Made by a program: the position numbers and the translations under genes | Notes under the pieces: generated by a model | Told to the model about the DNA's origin: nothing | The model's database searches: none | What the model saw: the letters and a program-made list of their open reading frames with translations, nothing else | In this document: piece after piece, positions 1-8,306 of the stretch | Layout of the letters: each line of letters starts with the position of its first letter | Numbering within the stretch: position 1 is the stretch's first letter | Source: Gammaproteobacteria bacterium 39-13 | GTDB lineage: Bacteria; Pseudomonadota; Gammaproteobacteria; Berkiellales; Berkiellaceae | Length of the DNA: 64,000 bases | Direction: 5' to 3' | NCBI GenBank assembly: GCA_001898235.1 | Contig: MKTN01000071.1 | Span: 1-64,000 of the forward strand

Positions 1-2
1 GG

Positions 3-308
3 GCACATTACAATCCAGCGGCAGATTACAATCCAGCAGCACATTACAGCCCAACGCCACATTCCAGACCAATGACGAATAATAATCGAGCGTCTTATGG
101 CAGTCCGACGGCTCATCGACGTTCTGTAGCTCATGAAACGCATTACAATAAACCCATGTCGCATCATGCAGCCTCAAATCATGTAAATAACTTTGCGCCT
201 GCTTATACCCATCATCGAGTAAAAAGTAATTCTGGGTATGCTGGTCATAGATTTGCCCCCTATAGTTCAATAAAAAATGAAGCTAGAACGGGAGTGAAAG
301 CTCATTAG
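3..308 (+). CDS. C-terminal part of a His/Asn/Tyr-rich protein (5' end outside window)
   Basis: The frame is open from the left edge, so the true start lies outside the window; the ATG at 72 is only an internal methionine. The first visible residues form tandem hexapeptides of the type HYNPAA, DYNPAA and HYSPTP. The rest is rich in His, Asn, Ser and Tyr and has no recognisable domain. Composition and repeats suggest a disordered or surface tail. The following 114 bases hold only the leader of the next gene. I do not recognise a family. The repeat is real, but a function cannot be inferred. Confidence 0.55.
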   Translation, partial: AHYNPAADYNPAAHYSPTPHSRPMTNNNRASYGSPTAHRRSVAHETHYNKPMSHHAASNHVNNFAPAYTHHRVKSNSGYAGHRFAPYSSIKNEARTGVKAH

Positions 309-422
309 TAAAATTTAGGTGTTGATACACTACCCAAAGAAAGGGTTTCACACTAAATTAATAAAGAAATAGATTGTAAATGATAATGCTATTATGAACC
401 CTACTGATGTTAAGAGGATATC

Positions 423-806
423 ATGCGAGAAGACATTCAAAACAGAATTAATACCTCTCCTGAAGATCAAGTCGATTTAGGAGAAATGAATATTGTTGAC
501 GAAGATATGGAAGAAATTGCAGATGCAATTGTCACAAAAAAACCAGATGCAAAAGAAATCTTTTTAAATAACAATAACATCACTGATAAAAGTGCTGATT
601 TGATGAAAAATGCATTTTCAAAATTATCTCAGTTATTGGTTTTAGATTTACAGTTTAATGCTTTAGCTAAACCAGGGATCACTATATTATATTCCCTCAA
701 ATCAGTTCATCCTGAACTCGATATTTCACTTCATGGCAATCAAATAACAGATACGAATGAAATGAAAACAATTGAAGAGGCTGCGTCTAAATTTGTACCT
801 AAATGA
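423..806 (+). CDS. Small leucine-rich-repeat protein (ribonuclease-inhibitor-like LRRs)
   Basis: A 127-residue protein with a good ribosome site (AAGAGG just upstream of ATG 423). After an acidic N-terminal 40 residues there are about three units of roughly 27-28 residues with the LRR core pattern: IFLNNNNITD near residue 46, LDLQFNALAKPG near 76 and ISLHGNQITD near 102. This spacing fits the ribonuclease-inhibitor LRR class, common in eukaryotic proteins and in effectors of intracellular bacteria. It has no signal peptide or membrane segment, so it is either cytoplasmic or exported by a specialised system. The repeats are seen; an effector role is inference. It is monocistronic, with the pan operon starting 145 bases downstream. 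Confidence 0.75.
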   Translation: MREDIQNRINTSPEDQVDLGEMNIVDEDMEEIADAIVTKKPDAKEIFLNNNNITDKSADLMKNAFSKLSQLLVLDLQFNALAKPGITILYSLKSVHPELDISLHGNQITDTNEMKTIEEAASKFVPK

Positions 807-950
807 GCACAGAGACTTTCTCTTGCTCAAAACATCCTTTCTCCTTTGCTATTGCATCCTAAAAAATATCGTTTTATGATTTGGCCTGCATTGACTGAAA
901 AGCAATGACAGGCAACTTACATTTAGGTTATTACCGATTAGGACTTGATC

Positions 951-1652
951 ATGAGACAGGTACCTGCTTCTTATCTCATCATTGGCTCAGGCCGGATGGC
1001 AAAACATTTTTGCCACTATCTTTCCCTTCTCAAACTCCCTTATTATCAATGGGCTAGAAACACACATACGGAAAATGCGCTACACTCTATTATCCCTGAT
1101 TTTAGCCATATCCTTTTGCTCATTAATGACGGGGAAATAGCTTCGTTTACCAAACAACTCCCTATTCATCAAGCACAAATTCTTGTCCATTTTTCTGGAC
1201 AACTCTCGCTTGATAATATTCATAGCGCACATCCACTGTGCACATTTGCACATGAACTATACAATTCAGAAATTTATCAATCCATTCCCTTTATTTTAAC
1301 AGAAGGCTCACCTCCCTTATCCATACTTCTACCCGGGCTCCCTAATGCGGCTTACCATATCACTCAAGAACAAAAAGCATTCTATCATGCGCTATGCGTG
1401 TTAAGTGGTAATTTTACCTGCATTTTATGGAAGAAATTTTTTCATGAATTGGAAAAAACGCTCAACCTTCCTCCGGAAGTAGGGATCCCTTATCTTAACC
1501 AAATTTCATATAACTTGCGCAATAATCCTCAAGGTGCTTTGACAGGTCCCTTAGCTCGAAAAGATAACAACACCATCCAAGCAAATCTTAACGCGCTAAA
1601 AAACGATGAATTTTTAATCATTTACCAAGCATTTGCCAATTTATTTGCATAG
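951..1652 (+). CDS. panG: PanG-type ketopantoate reductase candidate (Rossmann fold + DUF2520)
   Basis: A 233-residue protein with an N-terminal NAD(P)-binding Rossmann motif (IGSGRMA, residues 11-17) and a C-terminal all-helical DUF2520-like region. Proteins of this kind replace PanE as ketopantoate reductase in Francisella and relatives and are encoded beside panB/panC. Here panB follows directly, then panC and coaX, which strongly supports that role. The reaction would be NADPH reduction of 2-dehydropantoate to pantoate. ATG 951 is preferred over the TTG at 945 because AGGA sits seven bases before it. The alternative is a generic DUF2520 oxidoreductase, but the neighbours favour PanG. Confidence 0.8.
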   Translation: MRQVPASYLIIGSGRMAKHFCHYLSLLKLPYYQWARNTHTENALHSIIPDFSHILLLINDGEIASFTKQLPIHQAQILVHFSGQLSLDNIHSAHPLCTFAHELYNSEIYQSIPFILTEGSPPLSILLPGLPNAAYHITQEQKAFYHALCVLSGNFTCILWKKFFHELEKTLNLPPEVGIPYLNQISYNLRNNPQGALTGPLARKDNNTIQANLNALKNDEFLIIYQAFANLFA

Positions 1653-1668
1653 TGACAATGAGGTTTTT

Positions 1669-2463
1669 ATGAACGTATTAGATTTTCAACGCATGAAAGA
1701 AAATAATGAAAAAATCAGCATGGTGACAAGTTACGACTATTGGTCCGCTCAAATTTTAGCACGCAGCAATATTGATTGTATTCTGGTTGGGGATAGCGCG
1801 GCCATGGTTATCCATGGCCATAAAACAACCGTTCCAGCAACCGTTGATATGATGATTCAACATATCGAAGCGGTCAGCAAAGGCGCCCCCAGCAAATTTA
1901 TCATCGGTGATATGCCCTTTTGCTCTTACCGTAAAGGCCTAGATGCGACAATGGATACCGTTGATAAAATGATGAAAGCTGGCAGTCAAGCGATCAAGCT
2001 AGAAGGTGCTGATGACAATATTACGATCATTGAGCATATTGTAAAGTCTGGGATCCCAGTCATGGGACATATTGGGCTAACACCTCAGTCCGTATTTGCC
2101 TTAGGTGGTTTTAAAGTGCAAGGTAAAAATGAAGAAGCCGCTCAAAAAATTTACCAACAAGCCTTTTCTTTGCAAGCAGCGGGGTGTTTTGCCATTGTAT
2201 TAGAGTGTATCCCTTACCCTCTAGCCCAAAAAATTACTGAAGATTTAACTATCCCTACAATCGGTATTGGTGCAGGACCGTATACCTCAGGACAAGTGCT
2301 GGTTTTCCAAGATTTGCTTGGATTGCAAACAGAAATGAAACCTAAGTTTCTTAAAACCTATCTATCTGGGTTTGAATTGATAAAAGAGTCTTTAAATCAA
2401 TTTGATCAAGAAGTAAAAACAAAAAAATTTCCCAATATTCATGAACATTGTTTTCAAGGATAG
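1669..2463 (+). CDS. panB: 3-methyl-2-oxobutanoate hydroxymethyltransferase
   Basis: A 264-residue TIM-barrel enzyme, the usual PanB length. It transfers a hydroxymethyl group from methylene-tetrahydrofolate to 2-oxoisovalerate, giving ketopantoate, the substrate of PanG just upstream. Recognisable family motifs are MVTSYDYWSA near the N-terminus, VGDSAAMV with the metal-binding Asp, GHIGLTPQS and the late IGIGAG loop. The reading frame is open 36 bases further upstream, but GAGG at 1660-1663 and the family length fix the start at ATG 1669, 16 bases after the panG stop. panC begins four bases beyond the stop, so the genes are probably co-transcribed. Confidence 0.96.
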   Translation: MNVLDFQRMKENNEKISMVTSYDYWSAQILARSNIDCILVGDSAAMVIHGHKTTVPATVDMMIQHIEAVSKGAPSKFIIGDMPFCSYRKGLDATMDTVDKMMKAGSQAIKLEGADDNITIIEHIVKSGIPVMGHIGLTPQSVFALGGFKVQGKNEEAAQKIYQQAFSLQAAGCFAIVLECIPYPLAQKITEDLTIPTIGIGAGPYTSGQVLVFQDLLGLQTEMKPKFLKTYLSGFELIKESLNQFDQEVKTKKFPNIHEHCFQG

Positions 2464-2467
2464 CTCA

Positions 2468-3268
2468 ATGCGCACAATACACTCTGTTCAGGAATGGCAA
2501 TCTATTCGAAAAGAAATCACTAACAAAGGCCCGATTGGTCTTGTGATGACAATGGGAAATCTACATGAAGGACACGCCAGTTTATTAAAAAAGGCACGAG
2601 CTGAAAATCTCATTTCCATATTGAGCATTTTTATCAATCCTGCTCAGTTCAATGATAAAAAAGATCTAGAAAACTATCCTAAAACAATAGAGCAAGATCT
2701 CGTGCTAGCTGCCGAACACGGCGTAGATTATGTTTTTATACCCTCATCAGAAGAAATGTATGCTGATAACTATCGCTATAAAATCACTGAACATGAAGTG
2801 AGCCATATCTTAGAAGGTAAACACCGTCCCGGTCATTTTGACGGTGTTTTAACTATCGTGTTAAAAGTATTTTCCTTGATTAAGCCACAACGCGCCTATT
2901 TTGGCGAAAAAGACTATCAGCAGTTACAGCTCATCAAGGGCATGGTTGATGCATTCTTTTTGGAAATTGATATTATTCCTTGCCCAACTATTCGTCTTGA
3001 TTCAGGCCTTCCTTTTAGTTCTAGAAATAACCTATTAGAGATTTCTGAACTCAAAAAACTAGAAGCATTTTCCCAATGCCTATTCTCAGGTAAGAGTGCA
3101 AATGCAATCGAAGAGAAGTTATTAAGCTTGGGATTTAAGGTAGATTACGTTGCAGAATGGCAAAACAGATTGTTTGCTGCCATCAAAGTAGGAAACGTGC
3201 GGCTAATTGATAATATTGCTATTTCGTCGAGAGCTCCTGACAACGACAACAAAAAGCCGTTGAATTAA
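2468..3268 (+). CDS. panC: Pantoate--beta-alanine ligase (pantothenate synthetase)
   Basis: A 266-residue enzyme condensing pantoate and beta-alanine with ATP to form pantothenate. The HIGH-like nucleotide motif is seen as TMGNLHEGH (residues 28-36), with the PAQF, GEKDYQQL and SSRN signatures in order. ATG 2468 is chosen over the in-frame ATG 2441 because AAGGA lies directly upstream and this matches the family N-terminus. It follows panB by four bases. Its last 50 bases overlap a small minus-strand gene. No panD for beta-alanine synthesis is present in the window. Confidence 0.96.
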   Translation: MRTIHSVQEWQSIRKEITNKGPIGLVMTMGNLHEGHASLLKKARAENLISILSIFINPAQFNDKKDLENYPKTIEQDLVLAAEHGVDYVFIPSSEEMYADNYRYKITEHEVSHILEGKHRPGHFDGVLTIVLKVFSLIKPQRAYFGEKDYQQLQLIKGMVDAFFLEIDIIPCPTIRLDSGLPFSSRNNLLEISELKKLEAFSQCLFSGKSANAIEEKLLSLGFKVDYVAEWQNRLFAAIKVGNVRLIDNIAISSRAPDNDNKKPLN

Positions 3269-3410
3269 TTTCAATATACCAATCAAGCTCATCATCCCAA
3301 TACTTAGCCAAGTAGGATTGATGGCAATGTTGGCATTCATTGATAATGTCATCGCGGATCACTTCATTGAATAATGAGAAATCATTTGTCTCTGTATTCG
3401 CAAGATCCAT
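3219..3410 (-). CDS. Small zinc-ribbon-like protein
   Basis: A 63-residue protein with two cysteine pairs, CQHC at 26-29 and CCRC at 54-57, separated by 24 residues. This is the spacing of a small treble-clef or zinc-ribbon, and conjugation and TraR/DksA-like mini-proteins look similar. The start is supported by GGAGAG a few bases upstream on the minus strand. The 3' end overlaps the convergent end of panC by 50 bases. It is probably a nucleic-acid or protein-binding zinc protein, with no clear homologue recognised. The cysteines are seen; metal binding is inference. Confidence 0.6.
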   Translation of the reverse strand: MDLANTETNDFSLFNEVIRDDIINECQHCHQSYLAKYWDDELDWYIEINSTAFCCRCQELSTK

Positions 3411-3673
3411 TGTTCTCTCCTACATTGAGATTGTCTGCCATGGAAAAACTTAGCAAACTAGCCAATATTGATTTCTAGCGCTGCGCTATTCTATAATCTT
3501 TTGCATCTTAAATCGCGTGTATACTCTCTCCCATTTGGGCAGGATTGATGCGCTCTTCACAACAGTGATGTATATGTTTATATATGCACGTCTGTGTGTT
3601 TAGCTTGCCGCTTACCTAAAACCGAATGACTTGAGTGCATATTATCATCACAAAGCGTATAGGACAGGGAATT

Positions 3674-4444
3674 ATGCTTCTTTGCTTAGATGTAGGTAAT
3701 ACCCATATTTATGGTGGAATTTTTGAGAACGAACAGCTGTCTTTTCAGTTTCGTTATCCTAGCAAAAATTGCTGCACCTCTGATGAATTAGGCATTTTTT
3801 TAAAAACGTATCTAAAGGAAATGCAAATAAGCCAAGATAAAATTTCTGCTGTTGCTTATTGTTCCGTGGTACCTTCCTTAGAATACTCGATACGCTCTGC
3901 GTTTATTAAATATTTCTCGTTAGAGCCGTTTGTGCTTCAAGCAGGGATCAAAACTGGATTACAAATTAAATACAAAAATCCAGCTGAAGTGGGTACAGAC
4001 AGAATTGCCAATGCGATTGCAGCGTTTCACCTTTTTCCGCAAAAAAATATCATTATTGTCGATTTGGGGACTGCAACCTCTTTTGAAGTAATATCCTCAA
4101 GTGGCGCATTTTTGGGTGGCGCAATTATTCCAGGTCTACAAATGCAAATGCGCGCCTTGAACGAAAAAACAGCTAATCTTCCCCCCGTTAGGATCTTAAA
4201 ACCCATTGCCGCTTTAGGCCAATCTACTGCTGCTAATATCCAATCTGGCCTCTATTATGGTCAACGAGGCGCAATGCGAGAAATTATCAGTGCTATCACA
4301 AAGGAAATGTTTGAGAATGCCCCCCCTACCATTATAGGTACGGGAGGTTTTTCTCATTTATTTGAAGAAGATAATTTATTTGATGCAATCGTCCCTGATC
4401 TCGTTCTCCAAGGGTTACGTATTGCTTACGCCAAAAACCATTAG
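3674..4444 (+). CDS. coaX: Type III pantothenate kinase
   Basis: A 256-residue ASKHA-fold kinase that phosphorylates pantothenate, the first committed step to coenzyme A. Motifs are LDVGNTH at 5-11 (phosphate loop with catalytic Asp), PAEVGTDRIAN in the middle, VDLGTATSFEV and LGGAIIPG. The start at ATG 3674 is preceded by AGGGA; the in-frame ATG at 3635 would add 13 non-conserved residues. It lies 400 bases beyond panC and continues the pantothenate theme, as in the Francisella pan/coa cluster. It converges on the UIM protein gene with only 14 bases between stops and no clear terminator. Confidence 0.95.
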   Translation: MLLCLDVGNTHIYGGIFENEQLSFQFRYPSKNCCTSDELGIFLKTYLKEMQISQDKISAVAYCSVVPSLEYSIRSAFIKYFSLEPFVLQAGIKTGLQIKYKNPAEVGTDRIANAIAAFHLFPQKNIIIVDLGTATSFEVISSSGAFLGGAIIPGLQMQMRALNEKTANLPPVRILKPIAALGQSTAANIQSGLYYGQRGAMREIISAITKEMFENAPPTIIGTGGFSHLFEEDNLFDAIVPDLVLQGLRIAYAKNH

Positions 4445-4458
4445 CATTTATTTATTTC

Positions 4459-5871
4459 CTATAAAATTAGGTTTTTAGGGCTTGTCTGGGCTTTTTCCTC
4501 AGGCTTAGACTTTGCTCCTTCTTCTTTTTGCGTTGAGGTGGTTGTCGCTTTGATTTCGTTAAATGCGAAAGTCACAGGCTTGGGTTGACTCTCTTGCAAT
4601 CGCAAGTGCGCGCTAAAACCAGGTAAACTACATTGCGGGGTAGAACGTAAATATTTTTGCAAAATAATAAAACGCTCTTCAACAGCAAATTTTGCCAACA
4701 AATCAAGATAAGGTTGCTGAGCTTCGTCACCTCTCACACTGCTCCAAGCTAGTGCTTGGCGCAGCTTTAGCACATTTATATCAGTTGAGGCACTATCTTG
4801 ACTAGGTACTTGCGGCACAATGATTGAGCCTGTTGGAACTGGAGACGGATCCTCTGTCTGGTTTGAAGTAATTGTCGTGCTCTCTTCTTTTTCTTTTTGT
4901 AACGCACTAGCATCCTTCAAAGAAGTTTGAATAGCTTGCTCTAGAGCATTGTCCATTTTTTTCTTAATCGGTTTTAGGAAATCGCTAAACCCTTTCGTAC
5001 TTGCTACAATCAAGCTATTTAAAACACCAACCTGATTATTCAATGATTCACCGACATCAGCAAGCTGTTGTTTTAAATTTTCTTTAACAAGTTCCTTTTG
5101 TTCTTCCTCTAAATTTAAAAATGCTTCAGCAAATTTAGCCATATCTGTTTTTTCAAACTGGCTAGTATTAATTGGCGAATCTTTAGCGACGTTTAGATAT
5201 TCTTTTTTCAAATTATCAAAGGTGCTTTCATTCACGCTCAAAAAATTGCAAATAAGTGCTAAATTATCAAATGCTATTTGCCGTGCCTTAAGCAAAGATG
5301 CAGGCACATTATTTTCGGTGACTTCAGTCTGTGCCTCCAAAGATAGAGCAATTGCTTTTGCTATCTCATCTTCAGTATGATCAGTATGAGTAGTCAAAGA
5401 TTTTTCTTCTACTGGTTTTTCTTTCGTTATTTTTTGTTGTTTTTCTTGCCGCAATGCTTCCTTTTTAGATAAAGCAATTGCCTTTCTTAGATCAGCATCT
5501 TCACCCTGATTTTTTTTATCTCGCGCTTGGACCCGCTTTTTTCTCACCGGCGATTGTTTTTGTTGTCGTTTTTCTTCTTCTGCTTTAGATAACGCGATGG
5601 CTTTTTGAAATGCGTCGTCTTCTTCTTCATCTTCAGCTGTATTTTGATCGACCTCACTGTCATCCTCTACAATATGCGGTCTTTTTTCTTTTTTTTCTAC
5701 CTTTTCTGCCCTTTCCATAAAACGATTTGCTATTTCTAATTCTTCTATAGATCTTTGCGGCTCTTGCTGTTCTTGCTCTGCCAGAGAGCGCCGCATTGCT
5801 TCTTCTATTTGCTCTTCTTCGCTAAGATCTGCAATTCTCTGCTCATCGGTTTTAAAAATACTTTTTAACAT
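4459..5871 (-). CDS. Protein with four to five ubiquitin-interacting motifs and a helical domain shared with its neighbour
   Basis: A 470-residue, highly charged protein. Helices matching the UIM consensus (acidic run, hydrophobic-x-x-Ala-x-x-x-Ser-x-x-acidic) occur at about residues 18-32 (EEQIEEAMRRSLAE), 82-98 (DDAFQKAIALSKAE), 124-138 (DADLRKAIALSKKE) and 167-180 (EDEIAKAIALSLEA; final acidic residue shifted by one). A fifth, degenerate one lies at 307-320 (NALEQAIQTSLKD). Residues ~190-300 are a helical domain that aligns with the adjacent 5989-6708 product. The C-terminus is Glu/Lys-rich, resembling the E-block of Dot/Icm substrates. UIMs bind ubiquitin in eukaryotes and bacteria lack ubiquitin, so action inside a host cell is the natural inference. 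No signal peptide or membrane segment is seen. Confidence 0.85.
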   Translation of the reverse strand: MLKSIFKTDEQRIADLSEEEQIEEAMRRSLAEQEQQEPQRSIEELEIANRFMERAEKVEKKEKRPHIVEDDSEVDQNTAEDEEEDDAFQKAIALSKAEEEKRQQKQSPVRKKRVQARDKKNQGEDADLRKAIALSKKEALRQEKQQKITKEKPVEEKSLTTHTDHTEDEIAKAIALSLEAQTEVTENNVPASLLKARQIAFDNLALICNFLSVNESTFDNLKKEYLNVAKDSPINTSQFEKTDMAKFAEAFLNLEEEQKELVKENLKQQLADVGESLNNQVGVLNSLIVASTKGFSDFLKPIKKKMDNALEQAIQTSLKDASALQKEKEESTTITSNQTEDPSPVPTGSIIVPQVPSQDSASTDINVLKLRQALAWSSVRGDEAQQPYLDLLAKFAVEERFIILQKYLRSTPQCSLPGFSAHLRLQESQPKPVTFAFNEIKATTTSTQKEEGAKSKPEEKAQTSPKNLIL

Positions 5872-5927
5872 AGCTAACTCACTTATGTTATTTTGTTAGT
5901 AAAATGGAAGCCTAACACTGCAAAAGC

Positions 5928-5960
5928 CAAAAAAAAAGCTAACACCGACGAGCTGTTAGC
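5928..5960 (-). terminator. Intrinsic terminator after the UIM-protein paralogue
   Basis: Seven-base stem GCTAACA/TGTTAGC around a nine-base loop, followed on the minus strand by a run of nine T. It separates the 5989-6708 gene from the downstream UIM gene, so the two paralogues are probably transcribed separately or with partial read-through. Confidence 0.8.
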
Positions 5961-5988
5961 TTCTTTTAAAAAAAGCGAAAAGGTTAGG

Positions 5989-6708
5989 TTACCGGCAACG
6001 AAATTTACCTGGTGAAGTGGGCTGCAATTCTGGCATAGACTCCTTGGGCTCAAGCAATCCCGCAGAGGACAAAAGAACGACATCCATTGAATTTCGTTTT
6101 TTATCAAAAGCCATTGTTACCCTAGGCGAGTAGATAATTTCTTCTTTCCCTCCTTCGGGCTCTTCACAGACTTGAGGGTGAAGAATTAAGGCAAAATTTT
6201 CACTGGCTGCATTAAACACTTGCACCAGTACTTCAATTTTTATCGCTAAAGAGGCTCCTGCTGCCTTGAAAGCGTTTTCTAGATATTTTTTTAAATTTTC
6301 CCGTTCTTTGGGCTCCAAACCTAAAAATGCCTGCATCACAGGAAGCACACTTTTTGATTGGAACTTAACGGCTGTTTTCCTAAAATCCCTAGCAAATTTA
6401 TCATAATGCAGATCTAATTCTTGCAGCAAAACTTCAGGGATGGGCAAGAAAGTAGAAGCAAATTTCAGATTATTCAAAGCAAGAATTTTATTTAATTTTT
6501 GGGCCCCCAACGCTGCATCTTCTGGGATTGGATCCTGTTTTTGCAGTGGATCAACTTCTACCCCGGGGCCTTCTAGCATTATTTTTGTCAAATAACTATT
6601 TATTTCGAGTTCTTCTTTTGTTAATGAAGCACTTAAAGCGCTATCATTATGGCTATTGTCATTATTCTTCTCTTCGTCTTTCCCGTTACGATACGGACCT
6701 ATCATCAT
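5989..6708 (-). CDS. Paralogue of the UIM protein, lacking UIMs
   Basis: About 239 residues. From residue ~62 to ~175 it aligns with residues ~190-300 of the adjacent UIM protein. The best match is AFLGLEPKERENLKKYLENA here against AFLNLEEEQKELVKENLKQQ there, preceded in both by NL-x6-FL and followed by a conserved VLVQVFNAASENF-like helix. It therefore carries the same unnamed helical domain without ubiquitin-interacting motifs. The N-terminus is acidic and Asn-rich. Start: tandem ATGs at 6708 and 6705 follow GGGAG, and 6705 has the better spacing; the frame extends further only through a TTG. It lies downstream of ispG but behind a hairpin. Function unknown; probably arose by local duplication. 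Confidence 0.75.
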   Translation of the reverse strand: MMIGPYRNGKDEEKNNDNSHNDSALSASLTKEELEINSYLTKIMLEGPGVEVDPLQKQDPIPEDAALGAQKLNKILALNNLKFASTFLPIPEVLLQELDLHYDKFARDFRKTAVKFQSKSVLPVMQAFLGLEPKERENLKKYLENAFKAAGASLAIKIEVLVQVFNAASENFALILHPQVCEEPEGGKEEIIYSPRVTMAFDKKRNSMDVVLLSSAGLLEPKESMPELQPTSPGKFRCR

Positions 6709-6783
6709 TGCTCCCGCTTTATCAAAGCACAAAGACCAAAATTAGTAAATTGGCATACTATCATTTCTTAATTAAGAATAGAA

Positions 6784-6810
6784 GCTAACAACCCATGACG
6801 GATTGTTAGC
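6784..6810 (-). terminator. Hairpin downstream of ispG
   Basis: Inverted repeat GCTAACAA/TTGTTAGC with an 11-base loop, followed on the minus strand by TTCTATTCTT. It lies 26 bases beyond the ispG stop. The stem is the same sequence as in the next terminator at 5938-5960. Confidence 0.6.
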
Positions 6811-6835
6811 GTAAGTGCGAAAAGAGGTTTTATTT

Positions 6836-8110
6836 TTAGGCGTGAACGGCGTATTTCTTCTCAATATATTCTTCGATGATATCAATGAATTCTGCTGCAA
6901 TATTTTCGCCTCTTAAAATTTTGTATTTCTTTCCATCCATAAAAACTGGAGCTGCAGGCGTTTCTCCCGTTCCTGGCAAACTAATGCCAATATCGGCGTG
7001 CTTACTTTCACCAGGTCCATTCACAACACACCCCATAACGGCTAGCTTTAAATTTTCAACTCCCTGATATTTATCTCTCCAAATTGGCATATTATCACGC
7101 ACATGGTGTTGGATTTTTTGCGCTAATTCTTGAAATACAGTACTCGTCGTACGTCCACATCCTGGACATGCAGTTACCATCGGCGTGAAAGCACGTAACT
7201 CCATAGATTGCAAAATCTCTTGGCATACTTGCACTTCTTTGGTACGGTCGCCACCTGGCTCAGGTGTCAATGATGCACGAATAGTATCACCAATCCCTTG
7301 CTGTAAAAGAATGGCAAAGGAAGCGGCTGTAGCAATAATGCCCTTACTATCCATCCCTGCTTCCGTGAGTCCTAAGTGCAGTGCATAGTTACATCGGCGA
7401 GCAAGTTCGATATAAAGCGATACCAAGTCTTGCACTTTGCTTACTTTACATGCCAATACAATTTTATCTTTACCCATTCCCAATTTTTCAGCTTGTTGCG
7501 CACTTGCAATAGCAGAAATTACGAGAGCTTCTCTGGTTACCTCAGCAACATCTTTAGGCTGAGCTAACTTGGCATTTTCATCCATCAATCTTACGACAAG
7601 ATCTTGATCCAAGCTTCCCCAATTTACACCAATACGAACCGGCTTATTATGCAGTAAAGCCACTTCAATCATGGTACTGAAATTCACATCATGCTTGTCG
7701 CCAAATCCGACGTTACCTGGGTTAATTCGATATTTTGCTAATGTTTTCGCGCAATCAGGAAATTGGGTCAATAACTGATGGCCTATGTAATGAAAATCAC
7801 CAATCAATAAGGGCTCATTCCATCCCATCTTGATGAGTTTCTCATAGATGTAAGGAACAGCTTTTGCAGCATCTTTGTTATTTACTGTAATGCGAACAAG
7901 CTCAGATCCCGCACGCCATAACTCATAGCATTGTTGTGCAGTTGCCTCTACATCAGCCGTATCTGTGTTTGTCATTGATTGAACAACAATTGGCGCCCCA
8001 CCACCAATAGTGACATTCCCGATTTTTACCGGCACCGTTTGATGACGCTTTTGTAATAACGCACCAGAAAAACGAGAATCCATTGTCATTCCAGTAAACA
8101 ATTCAGTCAT
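6836..8110 (-). CDS. ispG: 4-hydroxy-3-methylbut-2-en-1-yl diphosphate synthase
   Basis: A 424-residue iron-sulfur enzyme of the MEP pathway, converting MEcPP to HMBPP. The N-terminal TIM barrel begins at [13 protein letters not shown], and the C-terminal 4Fe-4S ligands are visible as C315 and C318 (ACPGCGRT) and C361 (GCVVNGPGE), with the catalytic Glu at 368. It is longer than E. coli IspG (about 372) through an N-terminal extension and insertions, the long form seen in Coxiella/Legionella relatives. GAGG six bases upstream supports ATG 8110. ispD and ispF are elsewhere in the window, confirming MEP-dependent isoprenoid synthesis. Confidence 0.97.
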   Translation of the reverse strand: MTELFTGMTMDSRFSGALLQKRHQTVPVKIGNVTIGGGAPIVVQSMTNTDTADVEATAQQCYELWRAGSELVRITVNNKDAAKAVPYIYEKLIKMGWNEPLLIGDFHYIGHQLLTQFPDCAKTLAKYRINPGNVGFGDKHDVNFSTMIEVALLHNKPVRIGVNWGSLDQDLVVRLMDENAKLAQPKDVAEVTREALVISAIASAQQAEKLGMGKDKIVLACKVSKVQDLVSLYIELARRCNYALHLGLTEAGMDSKGIIATAASFAILLQQGIGDTIRASLTPEPGGDRTKEVQVCQEILQSMELRAFTPMVTACPGCGRTTSTVFQELAQKIQHHVRDNMPIWRDKYQGVENLKLAVMGCVVNGPGESKHADIGISLPGTGETPAAPVFMDGKKYKILRGENIAAEFIDIIEEYIEKKYAVHA

Positions 8111-8306
8111 GGAGAACCTCTATTTGTTAATTAACTAAATATGAGTTATTTAATCGCTGAAAATTCTACCATGGAATGAAATGATCTCACTAGCTAAAAC
8201 AACCTATTTTGCAGATAATTAAATGTATTTTTATGAATTAGGCTATAAGGCGGCATCATATTTTTTAATATACTTTAAGCCTTCGCTCATCAATTGATGA
8301 AGAGAT

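Noticed and set aside
5883-6107. 74-residue minus-strand frame between the UIM paralogues
   Set aside because: Crosses the terminator and overlaps the real paralogue in a different frame.
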